The position numbers and the translations under genes are program-made. From an uncultured Prevotellaceae bacterium (GTDB taxonomy: Bacteria; Bacteroidota; Bacteroidia; Bacteroidales; Bacteroidaceae): DNA of 10,188 nucleotides. A model generated the notes under the pieces. That model searched no databases. It was not told the DNA's origin and was given only the letters and a program-made list of their open reading frames with translations. Each line of letters opens with the position of its first letter. The stretch's first letter is position 1. The stretch covers positions 1-10,188 of the forward strand of contig CAMJAO010000054.1 of the NCBI GenBank assembly GCA_946403615.1, written 5' to 3'. Shown here piece after piece: positions 1-6,900 of the stretch.

Positions 1-12
1 CGCTCCGCGCCG

Positions 13-77
13 CCTAGGATATCCTAGGATACCCTAGGCTTTCCTATGATTACCTAGGCCTATATCTCTCCTAAGAT
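13..77. repeat. Helically phased CCTAGG decamer tract
   Basis: CCTAGG occurs at 13, 23, 33 and 53, with a one-base variant (CCTATG) at 43, so five units sit in an exact 10-bp register. A further related CCTAAGAT lies at 70-77, out of register. Each unit is itself a 6-bp palindrome, and 13-28 forms a perfect 16-bp palindrome. No gene is visible in 1-110. The tract ends about 35 bp before the histidine kinase start. It could be a protein-binding array on one face of the helix or a degenerate intergenic repeat; its role is unknown. Confidence 0.75.
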
Positions 78-110
78 GCAATAAATCAATGATGTTTACG
101 TTAATTGTAT

Positions 111-1277
111 ATGCAATTGACAGACAGGATTCGTCAAGTGAAAATTTTCCTTGTGGTGGCAGCCGTATTGATAGCGGTTGCCTCGCTTGTCGTGTCGCAT
201 GTGCTGGTGCATGACCTCTCGATAGAAGAACGCAACAAAATGGGGGTATGGGCTGAAGCCATCCGCTCGTTCAATGCTGCTGATGAGAACACAGACTTGG
301 GACTGGTTCTCAAAGTGATGGACGAGAACAATACCATACCTGTCGTGGTGCTCGACTCCGACCAAAATGCGCAGATATTCAGAAATGTGTCGCTTACCGG
401 TACCAATTATGAGGATAGTCTGCGTCAGGCGGCATCACTCGGAAAGATGTGGAAGAAAGAAGGACAGTTTATTCAAATTGAAGTGGGCGACGGTGAACAC
501 TCTGATTATCAGTATGTTTGCTATGATGGCTCGGTCATGATTAAACGTTTGTCGAAGTGGCCTTATGTGCAGTTGGGCATCGTGATGATTTTTGTTGTCG
601 TCGCTATCTTCGCGCTGCTTACCTCGAAACGTGCTGAGCAAAACAAAGTGTGGGTGGGACTATCCAAAGAGACGGCGCACCAGTTGGGCACACCCATATC
701 GTCGCTCATGGCGTGGACGGAGATACTCAAAGAAAATTATCCTGACGACGATTTGCTGCCCGAGATGGAGAAGGATGTGAAACGGTTGCAGTTGATAGCC
801 GACCGTTTCTCCAAAATCGGATCGCTGCCCGAACCTGTGCCTGCGAGTCTCAATGAAGTGATGGACCATGTCATCGACTACATGGACCGCCGCACCTCAT
901 CCAAGGTGAAGATGGTGAAAGATTTCCCCGATCATGACGTGGTGGTTAGCATCAACGCCTCGCTTTTTGAGTGGGTCATCGAGAACCTTTCGAAAAATGC
1001 CGTTGACGCCATGGGTGCCGACGGAGGTACCATCACCCTCCATGTCGAGGACCATGACCATCTGGCTGTCATCGAGGTAAGTGACACGGGAAAAGGAATC
1101 CGCAAAAAAGATTTGCACAATGTGTTCAAGCCCGGATTCACCACGAAGAAACGAGGATGGGGCCTCGGGCTCTCACTTGCAAAACGTATCGTCGAAGAGT
1201 ATCATACAGGTAAAATATTCGTCAAAAACTCTGAATTGGGCAAAGGCACCACCTTCCGTATTGAGTTAGAGAAATGA
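111..1277 (+). CDS. Membrane sensor histidine kinase, orphan
   Basis: This is an inner-membrane two-component sensor kinase of 388 residues, predicted to autophosphorylate and pass phosphate to an unlinked response regulator. Visible layout: transmembrane helix about 12-33, an extracytoplasmic sensor segment of roughly 120 residues with no recognised fold, and a second helix about 153-171. The H-box KETAHQLGTP carries the phosphoacceptor His190. The ATPase domain follows, with N-box ENLSKNAVDAM (291-301), G1 box DTGKGI (325-330), F-box FKPGFTTK (339-346) and G2 box GWGLGLSLAK (349-358). There is no HAMP or PAS domain. ATG 111 is chosen; an in-frame TTG at 105 would add only two residues. No response regulator gene is adjacent and the ligand cannot be inferred. 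The H-box has Gln where most HisKA proteins have Glu or Asp after the His. I see no clear TAnnTTTG promoter in the 110 bases available upstream. Confidence 0.93.
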   Translation: MQLTDRIRQVKIFLVVAAVLIAVASLVVSHVLVHDLSIEERNKMGVWAEAIRSFNAADENTDLGLVLKVMDENNTIPVVVLDSDQNAQIFRNVSLTGTNYEDSLRQAASLGKMWKKEGQFIQIEVGDGEHSDYQYVCYDGSVMIKRLSKWPYVQLGIVMIFVVVAIFALLTSKRAEQNKVWVGLSKETAHQLGTPISSLMAWTEILKENYPDDDLLPEMEKDVKRLQLIADRFSKIGSLPEPVPASLNEVMDHVIDYMDRRTSSKVKMVKDFPDHDVVVSINASLFEWVIENLSKNAVDAMGADGGTITLHVEDHDHLAVIEVSDTGKGIRKKDLHNVFKPGFTTKKRGWGLGLSLAKRIVEEYHTGKIFVKNSELGKGTTFRIELEK

Positions 1278-1324
1278 CAGACCGCCGCTGTCCTTTCTCA
1301 TACAGTTTTGCTTTCAATTACATG

Positions 1325-1356
1325 CTCCTTTTATCGGCTGAAAACAAAAAAAGGAG
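1325..1356. repeat. 8-bp inverted repeat downstream of the kinase gene
   Basis: CTCCTTTT (1325-1332) is a perfect inverted match to AAAAGGAG (1349-1356) with a 16-nt loop. It lies between the kinase stop codon and the promoter of the DUF177 gene. The right arm is not followed by a T tract, so it is not a standard intrinsic terminator on the plus strand. It may end or stabilise the kinase mRNA, or be an operator just upstream of the promoter. Low-complexity A and T runs in the arms make chance pairing possible. Confidence 0.4.
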
Positions 1357-1362
1357 AGATAA

Positions 1363-1394
1363 TTTGCTCAATATCAAAAATATTCGTAACTTTG
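1363..1394 (+). promoter_or_regulatory. Bacteroidota-type promoter for the DUF177-rpmF-fabH cluster
   Basis: A -33 box TTTG (1363-1366) is followed after 20 nt by a -7 box TAACTTTG (1387-1394), which matches the Bacteroidota consensus TTTG-N19-21-TAnnTTTG in every fixed position. Placing the final G near -5 puts the transcription start near 1399, only about five bases before the ATG at 1404. Confidence 0.8.
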
Positions 1395-1403
1395 CAGCCC
1401 ATT

Positions 1404-1931
1404 ATGTGCGGTTTGGAGACATATCAGATAGATTTGAAGAACTTAAAGGCTGATAATGAGACCTTTGAGTTCAAACTAGACGATGAGTTCTTCCAGGCTG
1501 TCGAAGGGCAAGACGTGAAGCGCGGAACCGTGAACGCGACGGTCAACGTGAGCCGAAAGCCCGGTTTTTTCCTGTTGGACATCAGTGTGCAGGGTAGCGT
1601 CAAGATACCCTGTGACATTTGTTTGGACGATATGGACCAACCTGTGGCAGCCACCAACCGCTTGACAGTGAAATTTGGAGACTCATACTCCGAAGAAGAT
1701 GACATGGTGACAGTCGATGAGCGAGAAGGCGTCATTGACACATCGTGGTTCATGTATGAGATGATCGTTCTGGCCATACCCATCAAGCATGTGCATACAC
1801 CTGGAAAATGCAATCCTGTGATGATGAAGGTTCTCGAGGAACATTCTGCCGCCCGAAGCAGCAGTGGTGAGGACAAGGTCGATCCCCGATGGAGTGAATT
1901 AGAGAAATTAAAAACAATATTAAAAGATTAA
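1404..1931 (+). CDS. DUF177 (YceD-family) protein
   Basis: This 175-residue protein belongs to the DUF177/YceD family, which is commonly encoded next to rpmF. E. coli YceD and plant homologues have been linked to 23S rRNA accumulation or processing. The sequence shows the family's CxxC motif (IPCDICLDDM, Cys70 and Cys73), a third cysteine in PGKCNP (Cys136), an acidic middle stretch around 96-107, and the C-terminal signature DPRWSELEKLK (160-170). The reading frame is open back to 1308, but that extension runs through the promoter and reads like noncoding DNA, whereas MCGLETYQIDLKNL at 1404 fits a normal family N-terminus. It ends six bases before rpmF. A role in ribosome assembly is inferred from family and context. 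The three cysteines might bind metal, which is unproven. Confidence 0.88.
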   Translation: MCGLETYQIDLKNLKADNETFEFKLDDEFFQAVEGQDVKRGTVNATVNVSRKPGFFLLDISVQGSVKIPCDICLDDMDQPVAATNRLTVKFGDSYSEEDDMVTVDEREGVIDTSWFMYEMIVLAIPIKHVHTPGKCNPVMMKVLEEHSAARSSSGEDKVDPRWSELEKLKTILKD

Positions 1932-1937
1932 CAAACA

Positions 1938-2126
1938 ATGGCACATCCTAAAAGAAGACAGTCAAAGACTCGTACCGCGAAAAGAAGAACGCACGACAAG
2001 GCTCAGATGCCCACATTAGCAGTATGCCCCAACTGCGGCGCTTACTATGTATATCATACAGTATGCCCCACTTGTGGCTATTATAGAGGCAAAGTGGCTA
2101 TCGTCAAGGAAGAAGTGGCTGAATAA
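1938..2126 (+). CDS. rpmF: Ribosomal protein L32
   Basis: This 62-residue basic protein is bL32 of the large ribosomal subunit. It starts MAHPKRRQSKTRTAKRRTHDKA, the typical N-terminus of the Bacteroidota form, and carries two CxxC pairs (Cys30/Cys33 and Cys43/Cys46) that make the zinc ribbon. All four cysteines are present, so it is the zinc-binding form and not the cysteine-free paralogue seen in some bacteria. The ATG follows the DUF177 stop by six bases and the TAA overlaps the fabH ATG by one base, so the three genes very probably share one mRNA. Confidence 0.97.
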   Translation: MAHPKRRQSKTRTAKRRTHDKAQMPTLAVCPNCGAYYVYHTVCPTCGYYRGKVAIVKEEVAE

Positions 2127-3148
2127 TGGGTAAAAGAAGAGCGATAATCACCGGCGTAGGAGGCTATGTGCCTGATTATATCCTCAACAATGAGGAATTG
2201 TCGCGCATGGTCGAAACCAACGACGAGTGGATTATGACGCGTGTCGGTATCAAGGAGCGCCGCATCCTCACAGAGGAGGGATTGGGCACTTCTTATATGG
2301 CACGTAAAGCCGCTAAACAACTGCTCAAAAAAACCGGGGTGGATCCCGACACCATCGACGCGCTTATTGTGACGACCTCATCGGCCGACTACAAATTCCC
2401 GTCAACGGCATCCATCGTACTTGGAAAACTGGGTCTGAAAAATGCTTTTGCATATGACCTTTGGGCGGCTTGCTGTGGTTTTATCTACACGCTCGACACC
2501 GTAGCCTGCTTGGTAGAGTCAGGACGGTATAACAAGGTGATACTCATCGGTGCCGACAAGATGTCGGCCATGGTCGATTACAAAGACCGCGCCACATGCC
2601 CTCTTTTCGGCGATGGAGCAGGAGCAGTGCTCATCGAGGCGACAGAGGACGATGACAAGGGTTACATGGACTCCTATTTCCGGACTGACGGAAAAGGACT
2701 GCCCTTCCTCCACATGAAAGCGGGAGGCTCCGTATGCCCGCCATCGCATTTCACCGTCGACCACCGACTCCACTACATCTATCAGGAGGGACGTACCGTG
2801 TTCCGTTATGCCGTGACCAGCATGAGCGATGACTGCGAGATTATTGCCAAGCGCAACGGACTGAATAAGGACAATATCCAATGGATAGTACCTCATCAGG
2901 CCAATATGCGTATCATCGAGGCGGTGGCCAAGAGATTGGACCTGCCGATGGAACAAGTGATGGTCAACATCGAGCACTTCGGCAACACCTCCGCCGCTAC
3001 CATACCCCTGGCTCTATGGGAGTATGAGTCCAAACTACGCAAGGGAGACAACCTGATACTCACGGCTTTCGGTGCCGGATTTGTGCATGGCGCCTCCTAT
3101 CTGAAATGGGCTTACGACGGTTCGGCGGCAACGGCTCCGGTCAAGTAA
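2126..3148 (+). CDS. fabH: 3-oxoacyl-ACP synthase III (FabH)
   Basis: FabH condenses acetyl-CoA (or another acyl-CoA primer) with malonyl-ACP to start type II fatty acid synthesis in the cytoplasm. The 340 residues match the usual family length. The catalytic triad is visible: Cys116 in DLWAACCGF, His257 in VPHQANMRI and Asn287 in FGNTSAA. The C-terminal GAGFVHGA motif is also present. The residue after the catalytic Cys is a second Cys where Ser is frequent elsewhere. Translation starts in a TAATG overlap with rpmF, suggesting translational coupling. In E. coli plsX lies between these two genes; here it is missing. Primer specificity (straight versus branched chain) cannot be read from the sequence. 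Confidence 0.97.
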   Translation: MGKRRAIITGVGGYVPDYILNNEELSRMVETNDEWIMTRVGIKERRILTEEGLGTSYMARKAAKQLLKKTGVDPDTIDALIVTTSSADYKFPSTASIVLGKLGLKNAFAYDLWAACCGFIYTLDTVACLVESGRYNKVILIGADKMSAMVDYKDRATCPLFGDGAGAVLIEATEDDDKGYMDSYFRTDGKGLPFLHMKAGGSVCPPSHFTVDHRLHYIYQEGRTVFRYAVTSMSDDCEIIAKRNGLNKDNIQWIVPHQANMRIIEAVAKRLDLPMEQVMVNIEHFGNTSAATIPLALWEYESKLRKGDNLILTAFGAGFVHGASYLKWAYDGSAATAPVK

Positions 3149-3165
3149 ATCGTGACGAACAACAG

Positions 3166-3205
3166 AAAACGCATCCTTCCTCTCATGAAAGAATGCGTTT
3201 TTTTT
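3166..3205 (+). terminator. Intrinsic terminator after fabH
   Basis: AAAACGCAT (3166-3174) pairs perfectly with ATGCGTTTT (3193-3201), and the T run continues to 3205 (eight T in all). The 18-nt loop can add a few further pairs (CTT with AAG). It sits 17 bases after the fabH stop and should end the DUF177-rpmF-fabH transcript. The A run on the left arm makes it potentially active on both strands. Confidence 0.85.
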
Positions 3206-3217
3206 ACCTATCCATAA

Positions 3218-3260
3218 CTTCTTTGTCTTCAACATCTTCATTAACACCTCAATTATCTTC
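3218..3260. repeat. Periodic CTTC tract upstream of era
   Basis: CTTC recurs at 3218, 3227, 3236 and 3257, with CCTC at 3247, giving steps of 9, 9, 11 and 10 bp. The stretch is rich in C, T and A with hardly any G. It fills the gap between the fabH terminator and the era start. No TAnnTTTG promoter is visible here, so how era is transcribed is not clear from the sequence. Related periodic tracts occur in four other gaps of the window. Confidence 0.5.
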
Positions 3261-3268
3261 ATAAACGC

Positions 3269-4150
3269 ATGCATAAAGCCGGATTTGTAAATATTGTGGG
3301 CAATCCCAATGTGGGTAAGTCCACCCTGATGAACCAACTGGTGGGAGAGCGCATCTCTATCGCCACCTTCAAGGCGCAAACCACACGCCACCGCATCATG
3401 GGTATCGTCAATACCGATGACATGCAGATTGTCTTCTCCGACACGCCGGGCGTCTTGAAACCCAATTACAAGTTGCAGGAGTCGATGCTCGCATTCTCAG
3501 AGTCGGCACTGGCTGATGCCGATGTGCTGCTCTATGTGACCGATGTGGTGGAGAATCCCGAGAAAAACATGGAATTTCTCGAGAAGGTGCAAAAGATGTC
3601 GATACCCGTACTGCTGCTTATCAATAAGATAGACCAGAGCGACCAGCAAGCGTTGGGCACACTCGTCGAGAAATGGCATTCCCTCTTGCCAAATGCGGAG
3701 ATACTGCCTATCTCGGCTCTCAACAAGTTTGGTGTCGATATGTTGCTCAAGCGCATCAAAGAATTGCTGCCCGACTCGCCGCCTTACTTCGACAAAGACC
3801 AGTTGACCGACAAACCCGCGCGCTTCTTCGTCTCAGAAATTATTCGCGAGAAGATATTGCTCTATTACGACAAGGAGATACCCTATTCGGTGGAGGTGAG
3901 CGTGGAATCATTCAAAGAGAGTGACAAACGCATCGACATACGCGCCGTCATCTATGTGGAGCGCGAAAGCCAGAAAGGCATCATCATAGGGCATCAAGGT
4001 GTTGCCCTGAAAAAAGTTGGCACAGAGAGTAGGAAAGCGCTCGAGCGCTTCTTCGGAAAACCGATATTCCTCGAGACCTACGTCAAGGTGGATAAGGATT
4101 GGCGCAGTTCCGAGCGTGAACTGAATAATTTCGGGTATAATCCGGAATGA
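3269..4150 (+). CDS. era: GTPase Era
   Basis: Era is an essential GTPase that binds the 3' end of 16S rRNA and helps mature the 30S subunit. The 293-residue protein has the full layout: G1 GNPNVGKS (11-18), G2 region around the TTRH at 38-41, G3 DTPG (58-61), G4 NKID (119-122), G5 SAL (149-151), and a C-terminal KH domain with the RNA-binding GxxG loop in IIGHQG (239-244). The end of the protein is intact (RELNNFGYNPE). ATG 3269 gives the normal N-terminus directly before the G1 motif. It lies 94 bases upstream of der, so the two GTPases are likely co-expressed, although the gap contains a hairpin-forming repeat. Confidence 0.97.
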   Translation: MHKAGFVNIVGNPNVGKSTLMNQLVGERISIATFKAQTTRHRIMGIVNTDDMQIVFSDTPGVLKPNYKLQESMLAFSESALADADVLLYVTDVVENPEKNMEFLEKVQKMSIPVLLLINKIDQSDQQALGTLVEKWHSLLPNAEILPISALNKFGVDMLLKRIKELLPDSPPYFDKDQLTDKPARFFVSEIIREKILLYYDKEIPYSVEVSVESFKESDKRIDIRAVIYVERESQKGIIIGHQGVALKKVGTESRKALERFFGKPIFLETYVKVDKDWRSSERELNNFGYNPE

Positions 4151-4230
4151 GGTTAAGTTTTTAGGTTATGAGGCAATAAGGTGGTAAAGGTCAGGACATC
4201 ATGTCCTTAGAGTCCTTAGCGACCTTAAAT
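4150..4230. repeat. Strand-switching AGG/CCT repeat tract between era and der
   Basis: AGG-headed octamers run on the plus strand: AGGTTAAG at 4150, AGGTTATG at 4163, AGGCAATA at 4171, AGGTGGTA at 4179, and a shifted AAGGTCAG at 4187. After a 15-base palindrome, AGGACAT-C-ATGTCCT (4193-4207), the motif reappears in the opposite sense in 9-bp steps: TCCTTAGAG at 4204, TCCTTAGCG at 4213 and ACCTTAAAT at 4222. AAGGTC (4187-4192) also pairs with GACCTT (4221-4226), so a longer imperfect stem is possible. No T run follows it, so it is not a clear terminator. Confidence 0.6.
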
Positions 4231-4244
4231 AAACAAATAGAAAC

Positions 4245-5558
4245 ATGGGAAATTTAGTAGCAATAGTGGGACGCCCCAATGTGGGAAAATCCACCCTTTT
4301 CAACCGCTTGACCAATTCGCGTAAGGCGATAGTCAGTAGCGAGGCAGGTACCACCCGCGACCGCCAGTATGGCAAATGCGAGTGGAACGGACGTGAGTTC
4401 TCGGTAGTTGACACTGGCGGATGGGTGGTCAAGTCCGATGATATATTCGAAGAGGAAATCCGCAAACAGGTAATCGTTGCCACCGAGGAAGCCGACCTCG
4501 TGCTCTTCCTCGTTGATGTGATGACTGGTCTCACCGACTGGGATGAGGATGTGGCGATGATTCTGCGTCGCACCAAACTGCCCGTCATCCTCGTGGCAAA
4601 CAAGGCTGACAATTTCGACCAGTACAGTGATGCAGCCGAGTTTTATAAACTGGGTCTGGGCGATCCCCATTGCATCAGTTCGGCCACAGGCAGCGGAACG
4701 GGCGACCTGCTCGACTTGATTTTGGAAAATCTTAAAGGCGATGGCGATGACCCGGTGGAGGAGGGGATACCCCGCTTCGCTGTCGTGGGCAGGCCCAATG
4801 CCGGAAAGAGCAGTATCATCAATGCGTTTATCGGCGAGGACCGCAACATCGTGACCGAGATAGCAGGCACCACGCGCGACAGTATCTATACCCGATATAC
4901 CAAGTTCGGTTTCGATTTCTATCTGGTCGATACTGCCGGCATTAGGCGCAAAAACAAAGTGACTGAGGACCTGGAGTTCTATTCCGTGATGCGAAGCATC
5001 CGTTCCATCGAAAATTCCGACGTTTGCATCCTGATGATAGACGCCACACGCGGCATCGAGTCGCAGGACATGAACATTTTCCAGCTGATACAGAAAAACA
5101 ACAAATCACTGGTGGTGGTGGTCAACAAATGGGATCTGGTTGAGGATAAAAGCCAAAAAGCCATTGACACCTTCGAAAACGCCATCCGCAATCGCATGGC
5201 GCCCTTCACCGACTTCCCCATCATCTTCGCTTCGGCAGTGACCAAACAGCGCATCTTCCGTGTGCTGGAAACGGCTAAACAAGTGTACCTGAACCGGAAG
5301 GCAAAGGTGGGAACATCGAAACTCAACGAGGTGATGCTGCCTCTCATCGAGGCTTATCCGCCACCATCAATCAAGGGTAAGTACATCAAAATCAAGTATT
5401 GTATGCAGTTGCCCAACACGCAGATACCGTCGTTCGTGTTTTACGCCAATCTGCCACAGTATGTGAAGGAGCCTTACAAGCGCTTCCTTGAGAATAAGAT
5501 ACGTGAGAATTGGAACATGACGGGATGTCCCATCAATGTGTTCATCCGTCAGAAATAA
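4245..5558 (+). CDS. der: Double-domain GTPase Der (EngA)
   Basis: Der is an essential GTPase with two tandem G domains and a KH-like C-terminal domain that acts in 50S subunit assembly. The 437 residues show G domain 1 with GRPNVGKST (9-17), DTGG (56-59) and NKAD (119-122). G domain 2 has GRPNAGKSS (182-190), DTAGIRRKNKV (229-239), NKWD (294-297) and SA (330-331). The KH-like domain runs from about 355 to the end and includes the conserved NP-type region around 390 (QLPNTQIPSF). Length and motif set match the family, with nothing missing. Its TAA is followed closely by the lipoprotein gene, which is probably on the same transcript. Confidence 0.97.
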   Translation: MGNLVAIVGRPNVGKSTLFNRLTNSRKAIVSSEAGTTRDRQYGKCEWNGREFSVVDTGGWVVKSDDIFEEEIRKQVIVATEEADLVLFLVDVMTGLTDWDEDVAMILRRTKLPVILVANKADNFDQYSDAAEFYKLGLGDPHCISSATGSGTGDLLDLILENLKGDGDDPVEEGIPRFAVVGRPNAGKSSIINAFIGEDRNIVTEIAGTTRDSIYTRYTKFGFDFYLVDTAGIRRKNKVTEDLEFYSVMRSIRSIENSDVCILMIDATRGIESQDMNIFQLIQKNNKSLVVVVNKWDLVEDKSQKAIDTFENAIRNRMAPFTDFPIIFASAVTKQRIFRVLETAKQVYLNRKAKVGTSKLNEVMLPLIEAYPPPSIKGKYIKIKYCMQLPNTQIPSFVFYANLPQYVKEPYKRFLENKIRENWNMTGCPINVFIRQK

Positions 5559-5588
5559 AAAGTAATTGTGGTTAAGCAGATAAACCCG

Positions 5589-5987
5589 ATGCGAGTCATT
5601 CGCAAAATCATGGCACTGGCACTCGTTGCCATGGCGTTTGTCGCCTGTTCGTCGGAATTGAAAACCGATGAGCTGGCGGCAAACACTGCTCGTGCCTATT
5701 ACGATTATCTGCTGCAAGGGCAGTATGATGATTTCGTGGCTGGTATGGACGGCTACGATGAGATGCCCGAGGGTTATCGCCAGCAATTGGCTGACAACGC
5801 CCGGATGTACGTGGCGCAGATAAAAAAAGAGCATGGAGGGATAGAGCGCCTGCGTGTGATGAAGGCAGAGGTGGACAACGACACACAGACAGCACAGGTT
5901 TATCTGGTCATCACCTTCCATGACAACCTCAATGAGCAGATTCTCGTGCCCATGGTTCGTAGAAACGGGATATGGATGATGCGATAA
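5589..5987 (+). CDS. Small predicted lipoprotein, function unknown
   Basis: I do not recognise a named family with certainty. From ATG 5589 the product has 132 residues. It starts MRVIRKIMALALVAMAFVAC, a signal peptide with a lipobox-like AFVAC, so Cys20 is the likely lipidated residue and the mature protein would be anchored in the envelope. Phe at -3 is less common than Leu. The mature part (helical AANTARAYYDYLLQGQYDDFVAGM, then beta-rich AQVYLVITFHDN to the C-terminal RNGIWMMR) resembles the NTF2-like/DUF4878 style of small Bacteroidales lipoproteins, which is a tentative reading. An in-frame GTG at 5568 would add seven residues and blur the signal. It follows der by 30 bases and converges on mlaF. 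No clear terminator follows. Confidence 0.75.
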   Translation: MRVIRKIMALALVAMAFVACSSELKTDELAANTARAYYDYLLQGQYDDFVAGMDGYDEMPEGYRQQLADNARMYVAQIKKEHGGIERLRVMKAEVDNDTQTAQVYLVITFHDNLNEQILVPMVRRNGIWMMR

Positions 5988-5994
5988 GGAAAAG

Positions 5995-6034
5995 ACCCTA
6001 TCACTTCAAGACCTCAACACCTTAATAACTTACC
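5995..6034. repeat. Octamer ACCTYAAN tract at the convergent gene ends
   Basis: Five contiguous degenerate 8-bp units fill the gap between the lipoprotein gene and mlaF: ACCCTATC, ACTTCAAG, ACCTCAAC, ACCTTAAT and AACTTACC. The last unit overlaps the mlaF stop codon on the other strand. There is no stem with a T tract here, although two genes converge. It resembles the other CCT-based periodic tracts in the window. Confidence 0.55.
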
Positions 6035-6800
6035 CCTCGTGCCCGGTCTCCTCGACTTGCTTTACTTTCTTAAATAGATCAGAGGCAAACACCAGGTCGT
6101 TCAGCCGCTCATTGTTCGATGAAATGACCATGTCTTTGTTGCCTTCCCATTCTTTTTTCCCCTGATAGATAAAGATGATGTGTTCACCGATACCCATCAC
6201 AGAATTCATGTCGTGGGTATTGATGATGGTTGTCGTGTTGTATTCCTTGGTGATGCCGCTCAGCAACTCGTCGATGACCAGCGAGGTCTTCGGGTCCAGA
6301 CCAGAGTTGGGCTCGTCGCAAAACAGGTATTGGGGATTGAGTACGATGGCGCGTGCGATGGCCACACGTTTTTGCATACCGCCAGACAATTCGCCCGGGA
6401 ATTTCTCCTGCGCGTCAATCAGACCGACACGGTCCAGACACTCCTGTGCGCGGCGCACACGCTCACGGTAATTCATTGATGAGAACATATCGAGGGGGAA
6501 CATCACATTCTCCAGTACCGACAGTGAGTCAAACAGAGCCGCTCCCTGAAATATCATTCCCATCTCACGGCGCAATCTCACCTTCTCGTTTTTCGACATT
6601 GCCGTGAAGTCTCGACCGTCGTAAAGCACTTTGCCGCTGGTCGGGTCAAGCAACCCCACCAGATTCTTCATCAACACTGTTTTTCCCGAACCGCTCTGAC
6701 CGATAATCAGATTCGTCTGGCCGTTCTCAAAGCATGCGCTGATGTCGTGAAGCACTTCCTTGTCTTCAAACGTCTTGTATAAATGATTGACTTCTATCAT
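6030..6800 (-). CDS. mlaF: MlaF-like ABC transporter ATPase
   Basis: This is the cytoplasmic ATPase subunit of a Mla/MCE-type phospholipid transporter, which moves lipids between inner and outer membranes. The 256 residues contain Walker A GQSGSGKT (34-41), Q-loop Gln85 in GMIFQGAALFDSLSV, signature LSGGMQKR (138-145), Walker B YLFCDEP (158-164, with catalytic Glu163) and the switch His196 in NTHDMNS. LSGGMQKRVAIARA and GAALFDSL are characteristic of the MlaF/Ttg2A group. The partner permease lies directly upstream on the same strand, 106 bases away. Direction of lipid movement in this organism cannot be told. No MCE-domain (MlaD) gene follows, since the next gene downstream is on the other strand. 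Confidence 0.9.
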   Translation of the reverse strand: MIEVNHLYKTFEDKEVLHDISACFENGQTNLIIGQSGSGKTVLMKNLVGLLDPTSGKVLYDGRDFTAMSKNEKVRLRREMGMIFQGAALFDSLSVLENVMFPLDMFSSMNYRERVRRAQECLDRVGLIDAQEKFPGELSGGMQKRVAIARAIVLNPQYLFCDEPNSGLDPKTSLVIDELLSGITKEYNTTTIINTHDMNSVMGIGEHIIFIYQGKKEWEGNKDMVISSNNERLNDLVFASDLFKKVKQVEETGHEG

Positions 6801-6810
6801 ATTCGTATTA

Positions 6811-6900
6811 GCCCCCTCTGTCTCCCCCGATAGGGAGCGTGATACTAAAGGGGTAGTATTGATTCTTGTGTAATTAAGCCCTCCACACGGGGAGGGAAGG
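6811..6900. repeat. Palindrome-rich element between mlaE and mlaF
   Basis: Three separate stem-loops lie in 90 bp. CTCCC (6822-6826) pairs with GGGAG (6833-6837). ATACTA (6842-6847) pairs with TAGTAT (6854-6859) around an AAGGGG loop. CCCTCC (6879-6884) pairs with GGAGGG (6891-6896). The C-rich and G-rich runs differ sharply from the flanking genes. The gap divides two genes that should be co-transcribed on the minus strand. It looks like a REP- or MITE-like palindromic repeat unit, though copies elsewhere in the genome cannot be seen from this window. Confidence 0.55.

Noticed and set aside
1308..1403. Upstream extension of the DUF177 frame by 32 codons
   Set aside because: The stretch contains the complete promoter and an inverted repeat, and the extra residues do not look like a family N-terminus.
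3206..3268. Search for an era promoter
   Set aside because: TTTG at 3222-3225 has no TAnnTTTG partner at a suitable distance, so no promoter is called.
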